NCBI RefSeq assembly: GCF_039645995.1
Contig: NZ_CP147920.1
Span: forward strand, 1,798,001-1,862,000
Direction of reading: 5' to 3'
DNA length: 64,000 bases
From: Sulfurimonas sp. HSL3-1
Lineage (GTDB): Bacteria > Campylobacterota > Campylobacteria > Campylobacterales > Sulfurimonadaceae
Each line of letters opens with the position of its first letter. Position 1 is the first letter of the stretch. This document shows positions 9,528 through 17,949 of this stretch, piece by piece. The translations under genes and the position numbers were made by a program. The notes beneath the pieces were generated by a model. That model had not been told where the DNA came from, did not search any database, and was given only the letters and a program-made list of their open reading frames with translations.

Positions 9528-9609
9528 CATCCGGGCCAAACAAGGGATACCGCTTGCAAAAGCGATGTTTCCTCGAAAAGCCCGGATGCCTACACTGGCC
9601 CCTGACGGG
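9528..9609. repeat. intergenic structured repeat, copy A
   Basis: A similar block occurs at 36941-37020, with most positions identical. Nested pairing is visible. The outer stem is 9528-9536 with 9580-9588 (CATCCGGGC/GCCCGGATG). A middle stem pairs AAACA (9538-9542) with TGTTT (9566-9570). The inner hairpin is CGCTT/AAGCG with a GCAA loop (9551-9564). On the minus strand it sits 13 bases before the ATG of the DUF294 gene and downstream of actP. It could be a REP/BIME-like repeat or a structured RNA; the strand is undecided. Confidence 0.7.
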
Positions 9610-9668
9610 TCAGATAAATTTGTTCCGACTTCGGCCGGAATCAACTCATGTTCCAACGATCTTGCTCC

Positions 9669-11318
9669 TTAGTGACTGACGGCGCCTTCGGCACCGATAC
9701 CGGTCTGTGAACGGATGTTCTGGGCCTCGAAGGCTTCGCGTTCATTCTCGCCCTCCGCGCTTTTGTCGGTAATGGAGAAGAACCAGATACCGGCGAAGGC
9801 GACCGTGACGGAGAAGAGCGCCGGGTACTTGTACGGGAAGACCGCTTCCGCGTTACCGAGGATCTGGACCCAGACGATCGGCCCCAGGATCACCAGCAGT
9901 ACCGCCGTAGCGAGTCCCAGCGAACCGCCGATGACGGCACCGCGCGTGGTCAGTCTTTTCCAGAACATGGAGAGGAAGAGCACCGGGAAGTTCGCGGAAG
10001 CGGCGATGGCGAAAGCCAGACCGACCATGAACGCGATGTTCTGCTTCTCAAACGCAATCCCCAGCAGGATCGCGACGATCCCCATGACGACGACGGCGAT
10101 CTTGGAGATACGCATCTCCTGCATCTCGTCGACCTGCCCGCGGCGGAAGACGTTGGCGTAGAGGTCGTGGCTGATCGCCGAAGCGCCCGCCAGTGTCAGA
10201 CCGGAGACGACCGCGAGGATCGTCGCGAAGGCCACCGCCGAGATGAAGCCGAGGAAGAAGTTCCCGCCGACCGCGTGGCTGAGGTGGATCGCCGCCATGT
10301 TGTTGCCGCCAAGCAGTGTGCCCGCCGCATCAAGGTAGTGCGGGTTGGTCGCCACCATGACAATCGCCCCGAACCCGATGATGAAGGTCAGGATATAGAA
10401 GTATCCGATGAAACCGGTCGCATAGAAGACCGATTTGCGCGCCTCTTTTGCGTCGCTGACGGTAAAGAAGCGCATCAGGATGTGCGGCAGACCCGCCGTA
10501 CCGAACATCAGCGCGATACCGAGGCTGATCGCGGAGACCGGGTCGCTGACAAGACCGCCCGGGCTCATGATGGCGTCATGGGTGCTGTGGACCTCGACCG
10601 CCTTGGCAAAGAGCGCTTCGAAGCTGAAGCCGAAGTGCGCCATAACGGCGATGGCCATAAAGGTCGCACCGGAGAGCAGCAGCCCCGCCTTGATGATCTG
10701 GACCCACGTCGTCGCCAGCATCCCGCCGAAGGTGACGTAGAGGATCATCAGGACACCGACCAGGATGACCGCGACCTCGTACGGCAGACCGAAGAGGATC
10801 TGGATCAGCTTGCCCGAACCGACCATCTGCGCGATCAGGTAGAGCGTGACGGTCGCAATGGAGCCGAAGGCCGCCAAGGTACGGATCGGTGTCTGTCTCA
10901 GACGGAAGGAGGCGACGTCGGCAAAGGTGTACTTGCCGAGGTTGCGCAGGCGCTCCGCCACGAGGAACAGGATCAGCGGCCAGCCGACCAGGAAACCGAT
11001 GGAGTAGATCAGCCCGTCATACCCTTTGAGGAAGACGAGGCCGGAGATCCCCAGGAACGATGCGGCGGACATGTAGTCGCCGGCAATCGCCATCCCGTTC
11101 TGGAAGCCCGTGATGCCGCCTCCAGCGGTATAGAAGTCCTTGGCCGTTTTCGTGCGTTTTGCCGCCCAGTAGGTAATACCCAGCGTCGCACCGACGAAGA
11201 CGAGGAACATCACGATCGCGGAGACGTTCAGCGGCTGTTTATCCACGGCACCCTCAATGGCGCCCGATGCCATCAGCGTGGACGCTGTGGCCGTCAGAAG
11301 CAGGAGAAGACGTTTCAT
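9669..11318 (-). CDS. actP: cation/acetate symporter (SSS family)
   Basis: 549 residues, the usual size for ActP, with an N-terminal signal-like hydrophobic segment and about 13 further membrane helices. The family signature [14 protein letters not shown] lies near residues 80-95, and [15 protein letters not shown] precedes it. This is the sodium:solute symporter branch that brings in acetate and other short carboxylates. Its ATG overlaps the stop of the DUF485 gene by 4 bases, the standard yjcH-actP arrangement, and acs lies three genes downstream. The assignment to acetate rather than another carboxylate rests on that context. Confidence 0.94.
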   Translation of the reverse strand: MKRLLLLLTATASTLMASGAIEGAVDKQPLNVSAIVMFLVFVGATLGITYWAAKRTKTAKDFYTAGGGITGFQNGMAIAGDYMSAASFLGISGLVFLKGYDGLIYSIGFLVGWPLILFLVAERLRNLGKYTFADVASFRLRQTPIRTLAAFGSIATVTLYLIAQMVGSGKLIQILFGLPYEVAVILVGVLMILYVTFGGMLATTWVQIIKAGLLLSGATFMAIAVMAHFGFSFEALFAKAVEVHSTHDAIMSPGGLVSDPVSAISLGIALMFGTAGLPHILMRFFTVSDAKEARKSVFYATGFIGYFYILTFIIGFGAIVMVATNPHYLDAAGTLLGGNNMAAIHLSHAVGGNFFLGFISAVAFATILAVVSGLTLAGASAISHDLYANVFRRGQVDEMQEMRISKIAVVVMGIVAILLGIAFEKQNIAFMVGLAFAIAASANFPVLFLSMFWKRLTTRGAVIGGSLGLATAVLLVILGPIVWVQILGNAEAVFPYKYPALFSVTVAFAGIWFFSITDKSAEGENEREAFEAQNIRSQTGIGAEGAVSH

Positions 11319-11647
11319 TCAGCCCCCTTTGCCATGTCGCGCTCGAGTTCGGCACGCACCTCGCGGTTAAGATCGTCGAACTCGCCGTTGGCGCGCTTGA
11401 CGTAGAGCCCCGTCAGGACGAAGGCGATGAAGATGATGGCGACACCGACCGGGATACCGACCGTCGTGACCCCCGTCTCACTCAGCGGCGTGCCGAGCAG
11501 CGACGGGTCAAAAGCGATGGTAAGGATGAAGGTGAAATAGACCACCAGCATTACGATCGAAAGCTTCCAGGCAAAGGCGCTGCGCGTCTTCACCAACTCC
11601 TGGTACTTCGGATTGTTCTTAATATGTTCAACCATTTCGTTCGTCAT
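11315..11647 (-). CDS. DUF485 small inner-membrane protein (YjcH-like)
   Basis: 110 residues with two membrane helices (about 28-47 and 64-84), a soluble N-terminus containing [17 protein letters not shown], and a charged C-terminal tail. DUF485 proteins are encoded just before actP in many bacteria and are thought to accompany the symporter, but no activity is known. Here the stop overlaps the actP start, as expected. It follows the porin gene by 13 bases, so porin, DUF485 and ActP are probably co-transcribed and could form an outer-to-inner-membrane acetate route. Confidence 0.92.
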   Translation of the reverse strand: MTNEMVEHIKNNPKYQELVKTRSAFAWKLSIVMLVVYFTFILTIAFDPSLLGTPLSETGVTTVGIPVGVAIIFIAFVLTGLYVKRANGEFDDLNREVRAELERDMAKGAE

Positions 11648-11660
11648 GATCGTCCTTTAG

Positions 11661-13064
11661 TTAAAAGTTATAGTTTACAATAAACCGGTATTCGTCCCAA
11701 TTGACGGTTTTCGCCGCACTGTCGTAGAACTTGTCGGGGAAGTTCCCGCGCAGTCTCAGCTGCAGGTTCTTCACCGCCTCGGGGTAGTACTGGATGTCAA
11801 AGCCCGGTTCCGCCGCCGTCCAGGCGTAGCCCCCGGTAACGGTTCCGTTGACGTCTTTGACAACGGAATAGCCGTTGTTTTTGTCCATGTCGAATGCGAC
11901 GTAGTAGGCCGCCACGCTCAGGTTGACGCCCTGCTCTTTAAAGGAGTAGGCCACCGCCCCTTTATAGGCTTTGGTCCCCGCCATGAACTGGTGGCGCGTC
12001 ACCATCCCCTGCGTATATGCCGGCATCCCGCCCCAGGGCGTGATCACAGCATTGGCATAGGACTGGGTGCCGGTGATATCGGCATCGCTGTTCGCTGTTG
12101 TCTGCGAATAGGCGGCATAGGCGCTGAAACCGTGGTACTTTGCCCCGAGCTTCACCGCACCGTAGAGGCTGTCAATCTTGCCGTCGCCGCCGAGGTTCTG
12201 AAGCAGGTTGTCGCCGACGTTGTTCTCTTTGATCAGCTGGGCGCTGAAGAAGGGTTTCACCTCCGGGTTGAGCAGACATTTCCAGCTCACGCTCCCCTCG
12301 GCGTAAAAGGCGTTGAGGATGTCCCAGGCGTAGTAATCCCACGCCTGGAGGCTCAGATACTCATCTTTATAGACCGCCGCTAGCGTCGTGATGCCGGCAG
12401 TCGTCTCGCCGACGGCCCAGCTCCCCACATTGGCGAAGTCGCCGCCGTATTTGGGGTAGTTGGCCGCAATCGGCGAATACCCCGACGTGGCGCCGAGAAT
12501 TCCGCCCCCCGTGTAGATGTTCGAGAAGCTGCCCGGGGCAAACTTCGTAATGTGCGCCGCGACGAGACTCGTGTTGGCCAGGCTGCCGTTCGTATAGACG
12601 TACGCCTCGAAGAAACTCGGAAGCATCCGCGCGTCATCGGCGGCGGCCATCGGCGTATTGAGGGACTGGCGTCCCAGCTTCAGGTTGCTCGCCCCCATCT
12701 TCAGGTTGACATAGGCCTCGCCGAAGATGCTGTAGCTCTTGTAGCCGTTGCCGAACAGGGAGGGGTCAACCTTCCCCTCGGACGTGGAACCGTATTCGAG
12801 CCCCTGGAAGATCCGGTTCGTCGTATAGGCCGATGCCCCGAGGCTCACGCCTGCGAGCGCATCCGTCTCATACCCCAGGTGCCCGCCCAGCGCCGTCGCG
12901 TTACGATGCGGTGCCCCGTCGTAGCCGGAGTAGTCCCGGTCGACGTAGAAGGCGCGGATCTGCCCGCTCGTTGTGCCGTTCGCAAACATCGCGGCGATAT
13001 CGTCAGCCGCGTTGGCGGTAAGGAACGCAGCGGCGATGCCGGACAAAAGTAACGTTTTTCTCAT
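11661..13064 (-). CDS. OprD-like outer-membrane porin
   Basis: 467 residues from ATG 13064, preceded by AAGGAGAGAGT, a strong ribosome site. The signal peptide is MRKTLLLSGIAAAFLTANA with an ANA cut. The mature sequence starts with a GTTSGQIRAFYVDRDY strand and continues with SLGRQSLNTPMA-like turns and alternating aromatic strands to a C-terminal YNF. This is the pattern of OprD-type porins common in Campylobacterota. It lies between the two-component genes and the DUF485/actP pair, which suggests it passes small carboxylates; that substrate is inferred from location only. Confidence 0.85.
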   Translation of the reverse strand: MRKTLLLSGIAAAFLTANAADDIAAMFANGTTSGQIRAFYVDRDYSGYDGAPHRNATALGGHLGYETDALAGVSLGASAYTTNRIFQGLEYGSTSEGKVDPSLFGNGYKSYSIFGEAYVNLKMGASNLKLGRQSLNTPMAAADDARMLPSFFEAYVYTNGSLANTSLVAAHITKFAPGSFSNIYTGGGILGATSGYSPIAANYPKYGGDFANVGSWAVGETTAGITTLAAVYKDEYLSLQAWDYYAWDILNAFYAEGSVSWKCLLNPEVKPFFSAQLIKENNVGDNLLQNLGGDGKIDSLYGAVKLGAKYHGFSAYAAYSQTTANSDADITGTQSYANAVITPWGGMPAYTQGMVTRHQFMAGTKAYKGAVAYSFKEQGVNLSVAAYYVAFDMDKNNGYSVVKDVNGTVTGGYAWTAAEPGFDIQYYPEAVKNLQLRLRGNFPDKFYDSAAKTVNWDEYRFIVNYNF

Positions 13065-13183
13065 ACTCTCTCCTTGTACTCTCAGCACATTAAGAGAGGA
13101 ACGTAGCGCGAACATAGCAATGGGATTCTGACGGAAAAAAATGCGGATTTTCAGCGAAAGGTGGAAAAAAAGTAACACTAATT

Positions 13184-13198
13184 CGGCCGTGACGGCCG
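13184..13198 (-). terminator. possible terminator after the response regulator
   Basis: CGGCCG-TCA-CGGCCG on the minus strand lies just past the regulator stop. It is followed about 14 bases later by a T-run (near 13170). The gap between stem and T-run makes this weak. It could partly separate the two-component genes from the porin operon. Confidence 0.35.
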
Positions 13199-13202
13199 GG
13201 GG

Positions 13203-13862
13203 TCAGCGCGAGGTGATCATATAGCCCATCGCCCGGATGTTCTGGATGAAATCCTCTTTGAGCCCCTTCTTCAGGCGGTTTACCTCGGCACGGATCGTCG
13301 CATTGTCGATGATCGCCTCGTCCCAGACGTAGATGCGGAATGTTTCGAAATCGACCACCCGGTTCATATTGCGCGCAAGCAGGTCGATAATCTGGTGCTG
13401 GCGGCGGGTCAGCGTCTGCGGTTCGTTGTCAAAAAGCAGGGTCTCGTTGAGCATATCGTAGCTGTAGCGTGTGGAGAGGCGCAGATGTTTGCGCTGGTCC
13501 GGCGGGACGTCGCGCATGACCCGGTTGATGTGCAGGAGAAGCTCCTGCAGGTGAAAGGGCTTTTTGAGGTAGTCGAAACAGCCCAGCTCGTACGCCTTCG
13601 AGATCTCGGCGATGTCGGTCTGCGCACTCGTAAAGATCGCAGGCACGGCGACCTTCGCCGCATTGAGGCGTTCAAGCAGGCTCAGACCGTCAATAGAAGG
13701 GACGTTGATGTCGAGGATCAGCAGGTCGTACCCGCCCTTCATAATGGCCTCCAGGGCCTCCGCCCCGTCGACGAAGGCATCGACCCTGTGGTTATGCATC
13801 TGCAGGTACTCGCTCACGGCGCCTTGCAGCATCACCTCATCTTCAAGCAACAGAATTCTCAT
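13203..13862 (-). CDS. OmpR-type response regulator
   Basis: 219 residues from ATG 13862; an upstream start at 13880 adds only six residues and lacks support. The receiver domain holds the acidic pair in LLLEDE, phospho-acceptor D51 in LLILDINVP, a Thr in IFTSA and the Lys of YLKKPF. A winged-helix output domain follows, with TLTRRQHQIIDLL and the C-terminal IRAMGYMI hairpin. The start lies inside the end of the histidine kinase gene (20-base overlap), so the two are translated together. Position directly upstream of porin-DUF485-actP makes that operon the likely target. Confidence 0.93.
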   Translation of the reverse strand: MRILLLEDEVMLQGAVSEYLQMHNHRVDAFVDGAEALEAIMKGGYDLLILDINVPSIDGLSLLERLNAAKVAVPAIFTSAQTDIAEISKAYELGCFDYLKKPFHLQELLLHINRVMRDVPPDQRKHLRLSTRYSYDMLNETLLFDNEPQTLTRRQHQIIDLLARNMNRVVDFETFRIYVWDEAIIDNATIRAEVNRLKKGLKEDFIQNIRAMGYMITSR

Positions 13863-15525
13863 CGCACCCCCCTTTCGCAATAATATAGGTAAAGGCCGTC
13901 ACCCCCGCCTCGGAGCTGATCTCCGTCTCGATGCCGTACTTGTTGCAGATCGATTTGACCAGGTGCAGCCCCAACCCGAAACCGCTCAGCTCGTCCGCTT
14001 CCCGGTAGAAGGCTTCGAAGACCTTCTCCGGGTGGTCGATCGGGTTCGAGCGCGTCGTGAAACGCATCCGGGCCGTCTGTGCCACCACCTCCAGCTCGAC
14101 GTCGACGGTGCTGTCGGGATAGGCGTACTTGATGGCGTTGGAGAGGTTGTTGTCGACGAGGCGCCGCAGCTCCTCCTCGTTGATACAGACCGGGACCGCC
14201 TCCGCGATCCTTGCCGCCACTTTCAGGCGGTTCGCCGCCATGACACTCTCGAAAAATACAAGCCGCCTCTGCAAAAAAGCTCCCAGGTCGATCGTGTCGG
14301 AGGGGTAGTCGATCCGCTCTTTTTTCACCATGTAGCGCAGGTCGTCGAAGATCGTATGGAGCATCTTTGCCGCCGCTTCGATATGGCCGAGGTAGCGGTC
14401 CTCGCCGTGCATGTGGCGGTAGAGGTCGATCTGCGTCATAATCACCGCCAGCGGGGTGTTGACCTCGTGGATGGACTGCTTGATAAAAGCGTCCTGCGAC
14501 TGCACGAGCTGGTCGCTGAAGGCCTTCTCCTTCTGCAGTTTGGCCGTTTTGTCCCGCACCTTCTGCTCCAGTGAGGCGTTGAGGTCGGAGAGCTCGAGGT
14601 TGCGGCTGTGGATCGTATCGACCATGGCGTTGACGTGTTCGACGAGGGTCTGGAACTCCGCGATCCGTATCTGTTCGCGCTCGATGACGACGTAGCGCGA
14701 CGCGGCAAGGGAGAAGAAGTCGCTGAAGGTACGGATCTCGTCGCGCAGTACCTTGTTGATCAGTTTGATCCCGCTCAGCGCCAGGGCGAAGAGAATGGCG
14801 CTGAGGGTGAGGATCTCCATCACGTACTTGATAAGCTGGTCGCGCTTTTGAAGCTTCTTCTCTGCGATCAGGGCATCGATATCGTCAAGGTAGACCCCCG
14901 TACCAATCAGCCACTGCCAGGGTTCGAAGGCCACCGCCGTCGCAATCTTCGGGGAGAGCTTGCCCGTCGTCGGTTTCTCCCAGACGTAGCGGACAAATCC
15001 CCCGGTGCCTGCCGCCGCGATCAGTTCGCGCAGGATCTTCACACCGTCCACATCCTCGATGTCCAGCATATCCTTGCCGTAGTTTTCCGGCTTGTTCGGG
15101 TCGTTGATGTTGATGCCCTCAAGGGTATAGACAAAGATATACTTGCTGCCGTCGCCCCGGTCGTAGAGGGCGTTGATCGCGTCGATAATGTTGCGCTGGA
15201 GCACCGCCTCGTCGAGCTGCCCGTGCCAGCGTGCGTACTCGTGCTCGACGAAACTGAGCGCGCGTTGCGTCTCCTCCCGGATCAACTCTTCTTGCTGCTG
15301 CAGGTAGGTCGCGCGCATCTGGGCCGCATCCCGGTCAAAATCCCGGTACTCTTCGAAAATGACCAGCAGCGTAAAGAGCATCGCAAAGCAGAAGAGTGCC
15401 ACAATGGCCAGGAAGTTGATCTTCTCCAGGCTGATCGTATGCCACAGGCCGTGCGATGCTTTTCTTTTCAATGTCTCATATCCCGTTTTCCCATTAACTG
15501 AAATGAAGTTTATCCTAAATCTCAT
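13843..15525 (-). CDS. Cache-domain sensor histidine kinase
   Basis: About 560 residues from ATG 15525; a TTG at 15471 is an alternative, as neither has a strong ribosome site. A membrane helix near residue 40, an extracytoplasmic single-Cache domain ending EPWQWLIGTGVYLDD, and a second helix (LTLSAILFALALSGIKL) come first. A coiled coil then leads to the H-box IHEVNTPLAV. The ATPase domain has the N-box DNNLSNAIKYAYP and GFGLGLHLV. The usual DxGxG (G1) box is replaced by TRSNPIDHPEKVFEAF, a variant that I recall in related kinases. It pairs with the overlapping regulator. Cache domains often bind small carboxylates, which fits an acetate locus, but the ligand is inferred. Confidence 0.9.
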   Translation of the reverse strand: MRFRINFISVNGKTGYETLKRKASHGLWHTISLEKINFLAIVALFCFAMLFTLLVIFEEYRDFDRDAAQMRATYLQQQEELIREETQRALSFVEHEYARWHGQLDEAVLQRNIIDAINALYDRGDGSKYIFVYTLEGININDPNKPENYGKDMLDIEDVDGVKILRELIAAAGTGGFVRYVWEKPTTGKLSPKIATAVAFEPWQWLIGTGVYLDDIDALIAEKKLQKRDQLIKYVMEILTLSAILFALALSGIKLINKVLRDEIRTFSDFFSLAASRYVVIEREQIRIAEFQTLVEHVNAMVDTIHSRNLELSDLNASLEQKVRDKTAKLQKEKAFSDQLVQSQDAFIKQSIHEVNTPLAVIMTQIDLYRHMHGEDRYLGHIEAAAKMLHTIFDDLRYMVKKERIDYPSDTIDLGAFLQRRLVFFESVMAANRLKVAARIAEAVPVCINEEELRRLVDNNLSNAIKYAYPDSTVDVELEVVAQTARMRFTTRSNPIDHPEKVFEAFYREADELSGFGLGLHLVKSICNKYGIETEISSEAGVTAFTYIIAKGGCDENSVA

Positions 15526-15599
15526 GCGGAACAAATCACAGCAGAAAACATATCGGCAGGATTCTTTCCAGGCGCTACAGCATTCTGCGACGCTCCCGG

Positions 15600-15608
15600 T
15601 GTTATAAT
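15600..15608 (+). promoter_or_regulatory. extended -10 element upstream of the beta-barrel gene
   Basis: TGTTATAAT, an extended -10 (TG-N-TATAAT), lies about 114 bases before the ATG at 15722. No clear -35 is present. It lies in the divergent gap with the histidine kinase gene. Confidence 0.4.
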
Positions 15609-15721
15609 GTGAATCAAACACGCCGGCCTGAAGCTCCTATTTTGTCACTGATCATTGACGGAACAGCCCTCATCGCGACGGAGGCAAACTCGCCGACACC
15701 CAAATTTATCCAGAGAAAAAG

Positions 15722-17314
15722 ATGCGCCCTTTGCCACTGCCTGCCGCTTCCCAAACGTTGAAAAGCGTCCAACCCCTGCTGCTGACCTTCCTCGCATCGC
15801 TGGCGACGCTGCTTGCATCGGATCTCCCGCAGCAGCCGCTTTCCGAAGCGGACGGCACCCTCGTTGCACAGCACGAACCGTATACCGAGCACGGGTTGAT
15901 CGTCGCCGACTACCAGGTGATCCCCCTTACGGGCGGCGGCACGATCGACCTGCTCGGGATGCGTTACCTCCAGCAGCTCAATCACTGGCTCTATTACGGC
16001 GTCGGCTTCCATGCACCGCTGATCGAGGGGGATTACGGCGGCTTTATGACCCTCGATGCCACGCTCCACGCCCAGTACCCCCTCTACGAAGGACTCTTCA
16101 TCGACGCGGGGGCGACTGTCGGCGGCGGGGGCGGCGGTTCCAGCATCGCGCAGAGCAAAGAGCTCTCCGGGACGGGGGGATTCGGCATCGGCTACATCGG
16201 CTTGGGCTATACCTTCGGCAACGGCTTCTCGGCGGGGGTCAACTACGCCCGTATCAAGTTCCAGGATTCCCAGATCGACAGCTCTCAGGTCAATTTCTTT
16301 ATCGAGAAATCCGTCGATTACACCGCCGGTTCCTATGCCGATGCCGGCAAGATCGTTCCGGCTTTTTACGACCTGCTCTCTTCGCATGAGAACATCCTGA
16401 CCTTCGAAATGAACAACATCTTTCAGATCGACCCGCAAGGCACGAACCGAAAAACCATCAACACGATCGCGCTGCAGTACTCCCATTTTCTCGATGACGC
16501 CAACTACCTCTTCATCGAAGCGGAAGTCGGTTACAGGGGGCGCCCGCTCTACAATCAGGTCCTTCCCGGTGCCGGCCACCGTTTTGCGTTTACTCCGCAC
16601 CTGCACCTCTACGGCCAGGTCGGCGTCGGGTCCGGGGGCTACTCGCCCGAGCTCATCGATACCGGCTCCGGGCTGCTCGTCTATCCCAAAGCCGCGTTGG
16701 AGTACCGGCTGAACGACGGCGTCGGCCTGGCCATCACCGGGGGCTACCTGGCCGCGCCGACGGGCAGCTCGAGAAACTATACGGTCGGCGCCGCCCTCGA
16801 CTACCATCTCTCGGCCGGACGGAAAAAGACGCAGGGGGTTGATACGGCAACAGCCCCGCGCTACAAGGGGTTCCGCCTCAGTATCTTTCCCCAGAGCGAC
16901 CTCAACGTCAAGGTCGCCCACGCGGATCACCACGACGTCCATATGCTCTCGGGGCAGCTCGACGTGCTCTTGCATCAGAACTGGTACGTTGCGACCCAGG
17001 CTAGCATCGCCTACAACGACTTCAGGGAGTACCCGGGATACGGGGAGATCCTGGCGGGCTTCGGGGTCCAGAACCGCTACACCCCTTCCACACTGTTTCA
17101 GAGTTTCTTCCAATTACTGCTCGGCACAAACGTCGATGGCGTCATCTTCAAACCCTCCGTCGGGACAAGCTACACCCTCAGCGACAGGGTTGCGCTCTAT
17201 GCGCAGGTGGGCCAGATCATGTCCGTCAACAGTGCGGGCCTCTACCGCGAGGAGAGGCCGTTCAGCGCAACCTCTGTCGGTGCGGGTCTGAGCTACCGCT
17301 TTTCGCTTCCGTAA
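15722..17314 (+). CDS. large outer-membrane beta-barrel protein of unknown function
   Basis: 530 residues. The N-terminus has a long signal peptide (hydrophobic LLLTFLASLATLLAS, cut near residue 33). The rest is a series of amphipathic strands separated by turns: YYGVGFHAP, YIGLGYTFGNGF, GYRGRPLYNQV, and a final VGAGLSYRFSLP. A run of six glycines (about residues 137-142) is unusual. Two halves of similar strand pattern suggest either a large barrel or two barrels in tandem. There is no plug domain, TonB box or lipobox. I cannot assign a family. It is monocistronic and flanked by unrelated genes. Confidence 0.65.
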   Translation: MRPLPLPAASQTLKSVQPLLLTFLASLATLLASDLPQQPLSEADGTLVAQHEPYTEHGLIVADYQVIPLTGGGTIDLLGMRYLQQLNHWLYYGVGFHAPLIEGDYGGFMTLDATLHAQYPLYEGLFIDAGATVGGGGGGSSIAQSKELSGTGGFGIGYIGLGYTFGNGFSAGVNYARIKFQDSQIDSSQVNFFIEKSVDYTAGSYADAGKIVPAFYDLLSSHENILTFEMNNIFQIDPQGTNRKTINTIALQYSHFLDDANYLFIEAEVGYRGRPLYNQVLPGAGHRFAFTPHLHLYGQVGVGSGGYSPELIDTGSGLLVYPKAALEYRLNDGVGLAITGGYLAAPTGSSRNYTVGAALDYHLSAGRKKTQGVDTATAPRYKGFRLSIFPQSDLNVKVAHADHHDVHMLSGQLDVLLHQNWYVATQASIAYNDFREYPGYGEILAGFGVQNRYTPSTLFQSFFQLLLGTNVDGVIFKPSVGTSYTLSDRVALYAQVGQIMSVNSAGLYREERPFSATSVGAGLSYRFSLP

Positions 17315-17391
17315 GCACGGCGCAACCCTTGGCCTATGCCGTTATCCGCGAGTAACCCACTTTAGAAACCGCCCGTTAAGTTTTTCCCAAA

Positions 17392-17397
17392 TATAAT
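17392..17397 (+). promoter_or_regulatory. -10 box of the cyclophilin gene
   Basis: TATAAT 30 bases upstream of the cyclophilin ATG, with no evident -35 but a T-run 5' of it. Spacing to the start fits a short leader containing the AGACAGGAG ribosome site. Confidence 0.45.
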
Positions 17398-17427
17398 GCG
17401 GATTAAATATAGACAGGAGTACTACCT

Positions 17428-17940
17428 ATGTTCGGTTTCGGAAAACAAGAACTCAAGACCTACGACTACAGCGCCGAGGAGATGGCATCGTTCCAATGGG
17501 CAAAAATGACTACCAGCAAGGGTGTCATGTGGCTTAAACTCTACAACGAGGAGACGCCTAATACTGTCGCGAACTTCGCCTTCCTGGCCAAAGACGGCTA
17601 CTACGACGGCCTCAATTTCCACCGCGTCATCCCGGGCTTCATGGCCCAGGGCGGCTGCCCGCACGGTACGGGTACCGGCGGTCCGGGCTGGAGCATTGCC
17701 TGCGAAACGGCCAACAACGTTCACAAGCACGTTAAAGGCACCCTCTCCATGGCCCACGCAGGCCCGAACACCGGCGGCAGCCAGTTCTTCATCTGCTTCG
17801 TCCCCTGCCCGCACCTCGACGGCGTCCACACCGTCTTCGGCGGCATTGAAGCCGGTGACGCAGACTCCATGGCCGTGCTCGACAGCATTGCCGGCCAGGA
17901 CAAGATCGAGAAAGTCGAGATCCTCGCCGAAAAGGCGTAA
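17428..17940 (+). CDS. peptidyl-prolyl cis-trans isomerase, cyclophilin type
   Basis: 170 residues, a single cyclophilin domain without signal peptide, so cytosolic. Catalytic-site motifs [17 protein letters not shown] (Arg of the FHRV motif) and GGSQFFICF are present, as is the TPNTVANF lead-in. It catalyses Xaa-Pro isomerisation during folding. AGACAGGAG precedes the ATG. The queH gene starts 9 bases after its stop, so the two are probably one transcript, although no functional link is known. Confidence 0.95.
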   Translation: MFGFGKQELKTYDYSAEEMASFQWAKMTTSKGVMWLKLYNEETPNTVANFAFLAKDGYYDGLNFHRVIPGFMAQGGCPHGTGTGGPGWSIACETANNVHKHVKGTLSMAHAGPNTGGSQFFICFVPCPHLDGVHTVFGGIEAGDADSMAVLDSIAGQDKIEKVEILAEKA

Positions 17941-17949
17941 ATTACCGCC

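Noticed and set aside
9528-9609. Resemblance of the repeat to RNase P RNA (GAGGAAA near CCGGGCT on the minus strand)
   Set aside because: The two blocks are in the wrong order, the element is only about 80 bases, and it occurs twice.
10167-11405. 412-codon plus-strand frame opposite actP
   Set aside because: Antisense to a clear symporter gene. The translation is a hydrophilic Asp/Arg-rich string typical of such shadows.
13064-13180. Sigma-54 promoter before the porin gene
   Set aside because: No GG...GC pair with the right spacing; the A-runs there are simple AT-rich leader.
15614-17113. 499-codon minus-strand frame opposite the large barrel gene
   Set aside because: The plus-strand frame has a signal peptide, a barrel pattern and a promoter. 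The minus frame has none.
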